Shown: piece after piece, positions 44,981 through 55,552 of the stretch
Numbering within the stretch: position 1 is the first letter of the stretch
Layout: every line of letters begins with the position of its first letter
Assembly (NCBI GenBank): GCA_022836615.1
Contig: MU405277.1
Coordinates: 124,001 to 188,000 of the forward strand
Direction: 5' to 3'
DNA length: 64,000 nt
Source: Annulohypoxylon bovei var. microspora
Lineage: Eukaryota > Ascomycota > Sordariomycetes > Xylariales > Hypoxylaceae
Program-made: the position numbers and the translations under genes
Notes under the pieces: model-generated
Told to the model about the DNA's origin: nothing
The model's database searches: none
Seen by the model: the letters and a program-made list of their open reading frames with translations, nothing else

Positions 44981-46724
44981 TTAAATTATGATGTCCAGGC
45001 ACCATCCTAAGCTGCCGCTGTCCCATCTCTCTTCCCTCGTTATGAAAACCCATATATTTGAAGAACCAAGACGTACGTTTAAACCGTAAATCCGATCTCC
45101 TTTCAGCACCCATAGACCGTGGTATGGGTTAGTTGAAGCTATATCCAGTCCCGTACCGGTTCTCTCGATGCGGTTCCATTCCAAGGGGACACCTGGGGAC
45201 CTGTGCCATACACTCACGGCTCCGCGGGGTTCGTCTGTGGTTAGGGAGGCGTTGAAGAAGTCGATTGTGGGATCGATAGTTGACTCGCAGAGGAGGATAG
45301 TAGGGTTGAAACCGAAGTCAAACCCCATCTTGATCTTCTTGATCTTTCCATGATTCGAGAGCTTTAACGTGCCCACATCATGCCATTCATTCTTGCCTGG
45401 GCTGAAAGTCAAAACTCGCTCTTGCGGACCCCGGTGCCCCCTTTCCAAAGAAGATATATAAAGGTTATCACTTAGTCGAAAGCCGTTCAACATTCTGCCG
45501 TCATATGTGCTCAATCTAGGTTGTGTGACGAAGATGGAAACATTCCTAGAGTGACGGTGTTGGTTTTCCAGATCATATGCGGCCCTATCATGATAGTAAA
45601 ATTCCTTCCCGTCTACGCGGACCCTGGAGTATTGATCGTTCGCCGCAAGTCTACAGACGAAAATTCCCAGCTGCGGCCTTGCGTTACTACGGTCATGTGG
45701 TAGCCCTGTACAGTTAATCGAAGCCATATACGTATCCAGTGTCCAGGGAGTCATGTTTAGGGTGATAGAAAGGCCTCTATTAGTCATGGAGAATGGGCTA
45801 CTGCCAACGCGGTCTTCAGTCTTTTTTACCTTTCCACAATTGCGGAAAGATTCTGGGCTTGTAGCCAATAGTCCGCAGGGCTCTTGTACGCCTCCCCACT
45901 ACAACGAGTCAGTATTGTCTTCTTTAGAAAGGAGTTTGGAGAGTTTCGAGCATGTCTCGGGAGCAACAACATACGGCAAAGATGGAGTGGTCATCCGATG
46001 TCTTGGTAATCTCTTCTTGCAAGCGTCGAAACGCTTTAGCACCCCCTTCGCCGTAGAGCATTGGCATGTTCACGTCGAATAGCCCAAGTAAGCTGTAGGC
46101 GATGTCTTCGTCCTTCGTAGTCTTGCGGCCGGATGCCCAAGACATGCGTTGCGCGACTGAGAAGTAATCAAGGTTCTGTTTGCCTCTTAGTATATACTCG
46201 TGGATACCAGTTCTCTCGGTTATCGGGTAGCATAAGTCTTTTTTGTCCCCAAGATAGTACCAGTTTGTATCGAAGAAATAAACTATTTTCGGCGCGATTA
46301 ACTCTTGCAACGTCCAGACTCTCTCAAACCAGTCCTCCTCTTCGCCGATTTTGAAACGTCCATCAATTGTACGCGAGGTGTCTTTGAGATAAACATAGCA
46401 CTCATTAGCGTTCGCGTAATACCGATACATGCTATTGATGGACTCCTGAAGCTCTGCGCTGTTCGATTGATCGATGCAGCAGGTATCGATCCAAACATAC
46501 TTGAGGTTATTGCGACGAGCTTCCTTGCAGCACTGGATGAGTTTGTAGAAGCCCCTTTTCTTCTCCAAAAGTGTGTGGTCATTAGATTCGATATCTTGAA
46601 AGAGAACCTCGTCATCTCGGGCTAGCCATCGATGGGAAAGTATAGCGTATTCCTCGACGGCTTTGCCATTCTTCTCCTCTACGTACTTCTTCAGCCGCCT
46701 TGTTTCGACATCTAGAAGATGCAT
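44981..46724 (-). CDS. HET-domain (heterokaryon-incompatibility-like) protein, two exons
   Basis: Exons are 46724-45975 and 45898-44981, giving 555 residues. The HET domain has its three blocks: YAILSHRW at 26-33, YVWIDTCCID at 76-85, and WFERVWTLQELIAPKIVYFF. After KTTKDEDIAYSLLGLFDVNMPMLYGEG the intron interrupts HSIFA/WGGVQEPCGLLATSPESF, which is typical of HET/HET-E-like proteins; the join restores the frame. The rest (about 305 residues) has no recognised repeat (no WD, ankyrin or NACHT), only beta-rich, Trp- and Arg-containing sequence. HET proteins trigger cell death on non-self fusion, and most family members are untested. The gene marks the start of the accessory part of the window. 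Confidence 0.9.
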
Positions 46725-47338
46725 GGTTGATTTTGGCGTCGCTCGGATCGATATAGTTGATCAACATATCAGTGCCCTAAGGATTTCAAGCATTTCATAC
46801 TAAGGTTAAATTGTGATTTAAAGTGTACTATTATGAGATAGAATACTTCGATGATAAGCGTTAATTAAATTTAGAGGAAATAAAGAATTGTCAGGCTAAT
46901 TGGCGGTGCTCCCTATCTTGGTAGTTATCATCAGAACTCCAAACCAGCCCCTGACCAAACCCCAGTCTTACACAGCCTTTTAGGCAGGCTATTCATTGGC
47001 TGAGGATTTACTTCATGATACAATACGGCTGCTGTGCCACATTATCGTTACTACCTTACCTTAAACGATATCATAAAAAAAGTGATGTTGTTTATTCGTT
47101 TCACTGCCACCCCATCGCCACCAAAAACTACACATGGCTCGAATCATTGAGCATAAGAGTACTAACGAATTAAAAACACAGTCGTAGGGACTATACGTCG
47201 AGTACTTTGATACCGGAGGCTATATATACCGACTAGCATACATCAAAAAGGACCCAGGTAGGTAAGGTAAGCACGCGATCCGCGAAGCCTAATCAATACC
47301 GCCATCCCAAGCGCCTAGCAGACATCGTCGCCCTCCCC
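46725..47338. other. Intergenic, 614 bp
   Basis: HET gene promoter and xylanase 3' flank. No gene or notable repeat. Confidence 0.5.
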
Positions 47339-47989
47339 TTAGGACTGCTCGACGGTGATCTTAGCAGAGCCGCTGCTCTGGTAGCCCTCGGTGGCGAGGA
47401 TCTGGTAGTTGTGGGTGCCCAGCTTGAGGCCGGCGGACTCCCAGGCGTCGAAGTGGTTCTGCATGGTGACGGAGCCGCCGACGCGCTTCTGCTGGCGGAC
47501 GCTCCAGAACTGGTAGAAGGTGGAGGTGCCGTCGATGGAGGGCTGGTTGACGCGCTGGGTGCGGTAGACGTCGTAGGTGCTGCCGTCGCTCACGACGGAC
47601 CCCAGCTTCGTCGCGCCGCTCGACGGGTTGTACGACCCGAACGACTCCACCACGTAGTACTCGATCAGCGGGTCGCGCGTCCACCCGTACACCGACAGGT
47701 AGCTGTTCACGCTCGCCCCGCTCCACGTCCCGTTGTACGTCACCACCCGCGACGCCCCCGGGTTCCACCCCTTGCCCGCCACGAAGTTGCCCACGTTCTG
47801 CCACGAGACGTCGTACGATCCGCCGTCGCCGTTGTTGTACGTCACCTGCCCGGCCCCGTCCGTCCAGAACGAGTAGAAGAAGCCGTTGTTGGTGCCGGTG
47901 CCCGCGGGCGTCGACCGCGTGATGAGGTCGAGGGGCGAGGCCACCGCTCCGGCGACCGCCGTGAGGGCGACGAGGATTGATCCGAGCAT
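47339..47989 (-). CDS. Secreted endo-1,4-beta-xylanase, glycoside hydrolase family 11
   Basis: Intronless, 216 residues. Cuts the xylan backbone outside the cell. A signal peptide (MLGSILVALTAVAGAVA) and a short propeptide ending in TR precede a jelly-roll catalytic domain: NGFFYSFWTDGAGQVTYNNG, VSWQNVGNFVAGKGWNPG, LSVYGWTRDPLIEYYVVES (nucleophile E115), the thumb PSIDGTSTFYQFWSVRQ, and LATEGYQSSGSA (acid/base E201). The residue hydrogen-bonded to the acid/base is Asn (N68), the type usually associated with a neutral rather than strongly acidic pH optimum. There is no carbohydrate-binding module. One Asn glycosylation sequon (NGT, N86). The gene is more GC-rich than its flanks. The upstream region has a TATA-like box and a GGCTAA. 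Confidence 0.97.
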   Translation of the reverse strand: MLGSILVALTAVAGAVASPLDLITRSTPAGTGTNNGFFYSFWTDGAGQVTYNNGDGGSYDVSWQNVGNFVAGKGWNPGASRVVTYNGTWSGASVNSYLSVYGWTRDPLIEYYVVESFGSYNPSSGATKLGSVVSDGSTYDVYRTQRVNQPSIDGTSTFYQFWSVRQQKRVGGSVTMQNHFDAWESAGLKLGTHNYQILATEGYQSSGSAKITVEQS

Positions 47990-48115
47990 GATTGTCGAAC
48001 GGGTTTGAAGAGCTTAGTTTAAAACTATTGAGAAACTTGTCCTTTTTTGGGGGGGCTCTGGCGGTTGAAAGAAGCTCGTCCAGGGATCGTTGATCGCCGG
48101 GCGGGATGAGAATGC

Positions 48116-48169
48116 TTAAATAGCTGGCAAACGAGTTAAATTAGGCCGCCACGCCTCGGTTTAGCCAAT
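48116..48169 (-). promoter_or_regulatory. Xylanase promoter elements: TATA-like box, GGCTAA and CCAAT
   Basis: On the minus strand, TATTTAA lies at 48,122-48,116 (about 127 bp before the ATG) and GGCTAAAC begins at 48,166 (about 172 bp before), matching the XlnR/Xyr1 consensus GGCTAA. CCAAT is on the plus strand at 48,165-48,169. The factors are known regulators of fungal xylanases; binding here is inferred. Confidence 0.45.
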
Positions 48170-51011
48170 AGCCCTCCTTCTAGAAAGGGGAGCTGGCGAG
48201 TCCGTTCCTGGTTTCCGAGAAGGCGGGATGAGTTGGGAATTAGCATGTTTATGCCGATCATCGTGGGGAATCTATTTTGCCGGCAGTCCCCAACTTGGAG
48301 AACCGGGATCCCGATATTGACGCGATGGAGCCCTGGCTGATTTTACCGCCGGTTAAATGCGCCTTTATGCTGGCCGAGCCCCTGGCAGCACCCTGCGAAT
48401 ACGGTTTCATGTCATCCTGTTTACGCGTCGACATGTTCTAGGCGCTTGGGGAGACGCCGAGTTGGTTCTTGCGGCTGCTAATGTTAATATAAACCTGTCT
48501 ATAGGTATATGGCAATATGCTTTTTGCCAAAAATCATGAAGCTGACTATACCTTGTTTTGTGGGTGTGGTGGCGATGGCGACAGAATTGACGACGAAAGT
48601 ATCAACATTGAGCTCAGAAATAGGGGGTGGAGTAGGAGTTTATGCGAAATCCTAGCTGGAACGCCTAGAGTTACGAGTCTCCTTTAGTCCCCCTCCTCTT
48701 TGATTCCTCCTCGTGATATGATCATGCTATCTGATAAAATTCATACCAGAGCGATGGACTTTGGCGACCGATGGATTCTTTTTAATGGCATGATGAGACA
48801 TCAGAATAGGAATCTTGGTAAATGTCATATGTACTGTTGAAAAGACTTATATGTCGTCCCTCGGTCATTTCGCGAGCCGCACCGGAATTAAGGGATTAGT
48901 TCAACGGCCGTCCTTGGATCATTCTCTTGTTCCCCTAAGTAGTCTATTAGATCTAACTGTAGAGAGCCGAGATCTTGATTCTTACACCATAGACTTGACG
49001 TCGCTTGAATGGTTCGACAGCTAGTAAAATCTAGCCTTAGAAATGAAGTTTCCGTCTAGTACATTTGTTATTAACATGAATGATTCCTAGAACATACGAT
49101 GGTAGCTTCGGTCTTTCGGAAAACTCACTTTGTTCGAATGCCGGACACGAGGGACGTCCATCGACTAGACGGCCAAGAACGGTGCTCCACCATCGATGAT
49201 ACGCGCGAGGCAACGACTATTTAAATAGTGAGTAGCGCCTTAGCGCGAACCGTCCATTGCTTCGGTGACGTGCTAAGTCGAATGCGAACGAATCTAGTTG
49301 TTCGTGGCAGCGCTAATGAGTCGTTAGAGGCGGAACAGGTTCCTGAACAAGGAATCCATGATTCAAATCTCCAGATGAACTAACGGCGGCTAGATCGCTT
49401 TGTCGAGATCCAACATACGATCGCCTCGTTTCTCGTGCCGACGAGATTGGGCGGAAGATCGCGTTTATTTGGATGAGCGCCCGTGGACGCTAGACACCGT
49501 TAGGATCTAGGAGATCTCAGCGACGACGACGGATCTGAGCCGATAGCGGGGAGACGGGGCCAGCAGGACGGGGCGAGACGAAGAGCATTAAATCTCCGAA
49601 ACACACCGCATGATAACCGTGCCTAACGGCCGATTCGACCCGCACGGCTCACCGTCGCTAATCCATATACATTACGCGCGTGCTCTGCCTAGGGGGCACG
49701 GGGGGGCAGGAAGCCCGCTATGTAGGGAATACGATGGGGCTGAACCTCAGCTCGAAGCCTTTGCTTTCACGATGGGCCGCCCCGCTCGTGTTGAAGATGA
49801 ACCGCATCTCGCGCATCTCTGGAAATCAAAATTTTGAAGTCAACCCCCTGAGTTAGATCACGGCCGCGCCATGGGCGCCACCCCTGCAAGAGACTTGTAG
49901 TCCCCGCCGGTTGATGCGCTCGTGATCACCGATACGGGATACGATGGGCGGGCGGTGAAGCCAGCTAACCATCTCGCATACGAGCGCGGCATCTTGGATT
50001 ACGGGAGAAAGACGGGATTGCTAAGCACGCGCGGAGGACCTGAAAGGCCGTGCTGATAGGCGACGCAAACCCATGTACGGCAACGTACATAGTACTATGT
50101 ATGTCGTGCGACGCGAAGGCAATCCAGGAACCGAGAACGTGCGGTTCGTGCTTCTCGAAATTGACGAGGGAAAGCTTGAACCGGGGCCCCGGCGAGAAAA
50201 AGAACCATACCCTGGGCACCGTCAGAGGACCGGGGGGGTTCCCAAGCCCACGTGGGTTATCGAGCTAGGTAAGCAGGCGATAAGTTACAACCAAATCCCG
50301 AAACCCATGCTTGCTGCTGAGAGGAAAGGGAAATAAAAAGCAAAAGTAGAGACGCACCACCTTTCTGGGCAGCAATCTACATTGTTAGGCTGGGGGCGAA
50401 AAAAGAAGCGCTTACATACCCCAAGAATAGTAGTATCATGGAATTATATCAATACGACTTGAGGGTAAGGTTCTCTTTCCTCGGGTTCGCATGACAGGCG
50501 TCTTCGACGAATGGGATTCCAGCCGAGAGAGTATCACTGCCTTCGAACTGCAGACATACCCCCACAAGCCGAGCATGCCGTCATAACAGAGAGAGGGGAG
50601 ATACCTTTCATAAGAGAGAGAAAAAGAAAATAATGCCCCGAAGACGTGTACTATGTAAGTGATGTGCGGGATTCAATTTCGTGCACAGCCGGGACTGAGC
50701 ATCTCTTCCGCAGAGAACCCTTGGTAATAGTAGATATCCAAGACAGCATTAACGCGAAGACCATGGCACCCATAAGCACTACCGCGCCGGGATACCGTTT
50801 GCGTTCATTAAGTAAACGAGTTATAACGGAGCCTGATAACGACTGCGGTGTATGTATAATCCAGCACGTATCCAATGTATGCGCGGCGTTCCGTCTGGAA
50901 ACAGACTACCCCATATTCGAAATTTCAAAATTACCGTACTTGGGTTAGAGGTCGGGCGAAGTTAGCCTACGGCGAGGGCTTCGGTACCTCCCCACCTAAG
51001 AAGGAATGCTA

Positions 51012-51040
51012 ATGGAGACCATGGAGACCATGGAGACCAT
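51012..51040. repeat. ATGGAGACC tandem repeat (three copies)
   Basis: Three exact 9-bp units followed by a partial ATG. Confidence 0.75.
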
Positions 51041-52316
51041 GTATTATGTATGTAAGGGCTTCAGGGCTTTTGTTAACCCACGTAGGGACGTGTTGATATT
51101 ATATCCCTCGTAGTAATAGCTATGTCATTCGGCAGAGCGTGGGCAAATCAATCAAGATTTCCCCCGTGCCGCAAGACAGCAGCGTTCTGCTGCAGTAGCC
51201 GTTTACACTTCCTGGCTTCTTTAGCTCTTGTCACTTTTTCGAAGCCGACGAGAAGCATTGTGTGCTAAGAGCCCGTCACTTTTACGTCTTTTCGCGATCC
51301 CTCCCACCCACCCCCCGATCTGGCAAACCCGAACCCATCCATGTTTAATGCCCGTTCTTCTCCTACCTTCCAGATCGATGGGAGAAGGAAAAATCGGGCA
51401 GGACGTGACGTTTCTAGCTTCCCAACGCAGGAAAGGCGGCTGAAACGCAGCGAATCCTTCGCGGTCTCGTGATTCCTCGTAGGGCTGTCAGAAAAATAAA
51501 AATATCTACAGATAGCTAGATCGATTTGATCGCCCGTCCGCTCACGGTTCGTAGTTCTGGCAAGGAAAAAAAACGGACGGACGGGATTACAATAGGGCCA
51601 GGTCGCAACGTAGACGCGGCAAAATGGTCAAGGCCAGCAGAGAATGTCACCCACCACCAACTTGCTGGTACACACCAACTTCGGTGCTTACTTCGTCGGA
51701 CACTAAAGCATAACATCATATCCACTGCATACTGACGAACATTAGACCATTCCGCCTTTTTGAGCCTCCATCATCATCTAGTGTCTCATTTCTTTTCGTT
51801 TTATTTTCTGTCATATTTTTCCTTTTTTTTTTATTTCTTGCTTGCCTAGGTAATCACTCGGAACGGGCCGTGGGACGGGCGGACTGCTGGTCCGGCTATG
51901 CTAATGGCGTATTCGCTATCTTGATTCTGTATCGTATTTGATCATTTAATCTCTAATTTACCTGTACGTACCTAGCGAGATCCATGGGTAGCTTGGCGTC
52001 TAGAAAGGGGTCTGTCCCGGAAATGGCTCGGAATTCCCGCGGTTCGTCGCCCCTCAACCTTGGAAGTTTGGTACCGCTGGGGAATAGAAAAAAGCAAGGT
52101 CCTGTCGCGCACGAGGCCACTAGATTGAAGTGACATGTCACAAGAAACAAGGAGCCTGATGGGAACCGGCCGTGTCGGACTTCGGATCCAATAGCCGACA
52201 GGGTGACAACCAATACCTAGCTGCCACGGAAATGAGAAGTGAGTAGATCATCGACAAGGTGCAGGGATCAAAGGCATTAGATAATTACATTATAGTGGTT
52301 GCAGCCTCATCATTAT

Positions 52317-53906
52317 TCAACCTATGATCCTATCAATCCACCGCGTCCATCCCTCATCCGCGCATAGAAGCTTCATCGAATCAACCGACAAGCTCACAAA
52401 GAGTTCCTGCTTCATCGAGTCTACCTTGGCCGGCAGTATCAGGCACGTACCAAGGTTCCACGACCCGTGAGCTCTCCTTATCGCATCTGCCCTTGTGACG
52501 GGCACTCCCGGGATGATCCACTCTACATCCGCACCGAAGTGTCTCCATGTATTAAACGCCAACATTTCAGGCATCCGTGGGTCATAGTTCACCCCTAGTA
52601 AGCGTGGGTCGGGCACCTCGGATAGCATGGCGAAGCGCCGGTTAACGTATTCCTGGTCGACAGCGTCTATTGATGTTTTGATGAGCGGCACGAGACGGGC
52701 GAGTTCGTTGTCGTCGTCGCAGGCCGCGTTTAGTTGGGCCATCGTCACTTTCGTAACAGCCGGTAGGGCCGCATTCCCAAAGTAGTTGTCCGTAGCACCT
52801 TGGAAAGCCCTCGTCCTCCAATTTACCGAGTTCCATAACATGGCAACCCCTCTATGATGAACTCCCGGTAGGTATCTCTCGGCTGCTACGCGAGATTTCG
52901 TAATATGCGTGAAGGCGAGGGCAGCCAAACTTGTGTAGGCGGACGGAAGTTCCACCGTTCCATTTCTAGAGCGAATTAGCTCCCTGAGCTCTTGTAATCG
53001 CTCGTTGCTGAAAACGAAGATCTTGCCTATCTTCTCGATATGTGCCATAGCCATCCCGTTCTTCAGAAGTCGCGGCTGTGTTGGGCCGCTAAGGTCATTT
53101 AGCATCGTATATTCCGGGCATCCTGTCAACAGGCCCCTGAATGTAGAAAAATCGTGCACAGTAAACGGGCCTCTGTGGCCTCGAATATGTGACATAGGAA
53201 ACGTCTGCTCAGAAGGCATGTTAACTGGGGTATTTCGTGTCTGGGCGGCAAAACATTCCAAGAAAACGCGTAATGATCCCCCGTCCACCAACCCGTGGTG
53301 TAGGAAGATAGAAAGTAGTAAACCGCCGGACGGGAACTCGGCCTGGACCCTCGATACCGGTATCGATTCAAGATTAGAGCTCACACTCCCCGGGACGGAA
53401 TATCGAGGATGGACGAACGTGCCTGGTGGAAACCCGGCATCCTTCATGCGGGCGTACTCCTGTTGGTTCGATTCGCTTGCGGGGAGGACCTGGAAGGGAA
53501 TGTCTTGTTGTGGGGACCGACGGAGCGATACGCTGCCACTGTTACTACTAGCGTGAAGTCGTCCGGCGAATACTGGCCTCTCCTTCGCCAGTCGTTTAAG
53601 AGCAGATTCGATATGGTGAATTGCGTCTTGCCGCCGGTGGTCATCGCACGGGAAGCAGAGAACGACGCATATGTAAACACGAGGTGCATTCTGGTTCCAC
53701 ACCGAGAGTGGTTCTTGCCAGCCAAGAAGGTCCTCCTTATCCAGCATTGGCAATGGTTGACGCACTGCAGGAACGGGTAGCGAACGTGTGCGTCTCGTAG
53801 TAACATTGGTGAGGGGCCTGATCGTCCGATTTTGCAAGTTGCGACGCCGTTGCCGTGTAGTTATGTCTTCACCAATCGGTGACCGCCTTTTACGCATCGT
53901 GGGCAA
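52317..53906 (-). CDS. BAHD/trichothecene-acetyltransferase-like acyl-CoA transferase
   Basis: Single exon, 529 residues. Contains the catalytic HHxxxDG motif of the BAHD superfamily at 203-209 (FLHHGLVDGGS). The first part has PLSVWNQNAPRVYICVVL and the pattern of small hydrophobic strands seen in fungal trichothecene 3-O-acetyltransferase relatives (PF02458). The second motif (DFGWG in plants) is not clearly conserved; the equivalent may be WRHFGADVEW. The N-terminal 45 residues are strongly basic and may not be part of the enzyme fold. Such proteins acylate secondary metabolites or toxins, but no other biosynthetic gene is nearby, so the substrate is unknown. It is not in a recognisable cluster. 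Confidence 0.8.
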   Translation of the reverse strand: MPTMRKRRSPIGEDITTRQRRRNLQNRTIRPLTNVTTRRTRSLPVPAVRQPLPMLDKEDLLGWQEPLSVWNQNAPRVYICVVLCFPCDDHRRQDAIHHIESALKRLAKERPVFAGRLHASSNSGSVSLRRSPQQDIPFQVLPASESNQQEYARMKDAGFPPGTFVHPRYSVPGSVSSNLESIPVSRVQAEFPSGGLLLSIFLHHGLVDGGSLRVFLECFAAQTRNTPVNMPSEQTFPMSHIRGHRGPFTVHDFSTFRGLLTGCPEYTMLNDLSGPTQPRLLKNGMAMAHIEKIGKIFVFSNERLQELRELIRSRNGTVELPSAYTSLAALAFTHITKSRVAAERYLPGVHHRGVAMLWNSVNWRTRAFQGATDNYFGNAALPAVTKVTMAQLNAACDDDNELARLVPLIKTSIDAVDQEYVNRRFAMLSEVPDPRLLGVNYDPRMPEMLAFNTWRHFGADVEWIIPGVPVTRADAIRRAHGSWNLGTCLILPAKVDSMKQELFVSLSVDSMKLLCADEGWTRWIDRIIG

Positions 53907-54673
53907 GACAGCTATTTTTTTTTTTTCCTTTGTGAGGGTGTAAGCGACCAGGTTTCGAGGCGCTAGCCTCTTGAAGATGAAGGGGGAAAGACTATTTCGT
54001 GAGGTAGTGGTACGTGCGGGTAAATATCTACGGTGCTAGAGCTAGAGCCAGAGTGTGAGCAGTAGTGGTGGTCGGGGAAGACTTGTGAGAAGACGTTCAT
54101 GCACTCGTCGATGAACTCTCTCATCGCGATAGCATGGCTCTGGGAGGCCCAAGGCATGATATCTCTTACTGTGAGGGAGCTGACGAAAATTGGGAGGGGC
54201 GATTAGCGAGAGGTAGAGCTAAAGTTGGCGAGAGATGAAGATCTCTGGACCCTTGCAAGTTGCTGAGATCAAATTGCAGGTCAGGTAATAATAACCAGAG
54301 GTAGCCTGGACAGCCCCGGTGAGAAAACCTGTAGGCCGTTTCCACTGTTTCCAAAGACGTCAATGTTGGGCTGATTATTCCAGAAAAGGCTGGCTGCAGA
54401 TGCTACCCCTCGTCACTCCACGTTGACCGCGTATGATTACCGTCGACAATCCCCTGCTTAAGTGGGAGCCGATGGCGCTAAGGAGCCCATAAAAGCCGTC
54501 AGATATGATGTTGGCCTTTGGGTGAGAGCCGCGGCGCTATCGCCTGCAGGGCTAGGTGATTTTTACCCATGCCCGGGCTCCAATGGCCCCAAGGGCCTCC
54601 AAGGGCCTTTCAAGGGGCCCCTTGCTCTCTTTCGCCCAAGGATTCGGCAAGGTCATTTGGTCTGGGCGCCGGA
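53907..54673. other. Intergenic, 767 bp
   Basis: A 64-codon minus-strand ORF (54,157-53,963) and a 65-codon one (54,363-54,166) are present but unsupported. A GC-rich palindromic tract at 54,590-54,624 includes CAAGGGGCCCCTTG. Confidence 0.45.
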
Positions 54674-55552
54674 CTAGATTTCCGTTTGTAGGCCGTAATG
54701 AAGCTCAGAAACCAGGATACCAGCAACGCCTTTCCGCGCGAACGGTTCCCACCCTGCCAAAACATCGTCCAGGAAGATGCGTTGCCATTTAAGGAAAAGG
54801 GTCTTCGTTAGTTCATTCATCTGGTCAGTGCCGCTTGTACGTTTCAGCTCAGCGCCGACTAAGAGGTCCGAGTGTTCCTGATACCAGGCGTGGAATTCAT
54901 CACGACGCGTCGTGCTGGTGCTGGTGCTGGTGGTACTAGTTAATCCCGGTATGTCGACCTTGGCTCGGAACATTTTCACGGCGTAGTCACTGGCGGCACT
55001 GCGCAGGGGGGATCCGAAATCCAGGTAGACGGTATGTAAGCAAGGGAGCCCGAGCAGAGGAGCAAGCTTGTCACGGTACAGATAGGTGAAGCATACGCTA
55101 GGTAGAAGGATCTTCCTTACGAAGGCCAGATTGTGCCAAGATTGACTGTAGATTGCAGCTAAGGGAGGCGGCCAAACAACGACACGACAGTTTCTAATAA
55201 AGTGAGGCGATGGCGAATGCGATTGCCATTCAGGTGCGCAGGCCATCTCGGCAAGCACACCGACATCCAAGATGAAGACGTCTATATCCGCTCTCACCCG
55301 CCCCCTCTTAGGGCTATCACGAGCCTTAAACAGCAAATATCGACTGACGGCCTCGTGGCGTGATTCTCGGTTGACTTGAAAGACGGCTTCCGTGGTCATC
55401 GGCAAGGGGAAGCCATCTAGGAGTATGCTCAGATAAGGAGCACGATAGACCAATGGCCAAGCACATGGAGGCCTCGATTCATACACCAAGTCTACGGCGT
55501 ACCGCCATATCATGAGCCGAAGCTCGGGAGGGAGAGACGAGAATCGGTTCAT
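54674..55552 (-). CDS. 2EXR-domain protein, function unknown
   Basis: Single exon, 292 residues. It opens FSSLPPELRLMIWRYAVDL, the 2EXR (formerly F-box-like) signature, with the partner stretch AVFQVNRESRHEAVSRY at about 58-75 and DVFILDVGVLAEM later. A short Ser/Thr run (TSTTSTSTST) lies near residue 215. 2EXR proteins are abundant and expanded in filamentous fungi, with no known function; ubiquitin-ligase adaptor roles are only suggested. The C-terminal half has no recognised domain. Last supported gene in the window. Confidence 0.85.
   Translation of the reverse strand: MNRFSSLPPELRLMIWRYAVDLVYESRPPCAWPLVYRAPYLSILLDGFPLPMTTEAVFQVNRESRHEAVSRYLLFKARDSPKRGRVRADIDVFILDVGVLAEMACAPEWQSHSPSPHFIRNCRVVVWPPPLAAIYSQSWHNLAFVRKILLPSVCFTYLYRDKLAPLLGLPCLHTVYLDFGSPLRSAASDYAVKMFRAKVDIPGLTSTTSTSTSTTRRDEFHAWYQEHSDLLVGAELKRTSGTDQMNELTKTLFLKWQRIFLDDVLAGWEPFARKGVAGILVSELHYGLQTEI

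Larger units (their letters stand above)
47990..52316. other. 4.3-kb intergenic, no gene recognised
   Basis: Between the xylanase start and the acyltransferase stop. The xylanase promoter is at its left end. Several open frames exist (for example 49,610-49,837, 50,646-50,948) but none reads as a domain. An ATGGAGACC triple repeat lies at 51,012-51,040. Confidence 0.45.

Noticed and set aside
53963..54363. Two small minus-strand ORFs of 64 and 65 codons upstream of the acyltransferase
   Set aside because: They are separated by a stop and no splice signals join them to each other or to the 53,906 start.
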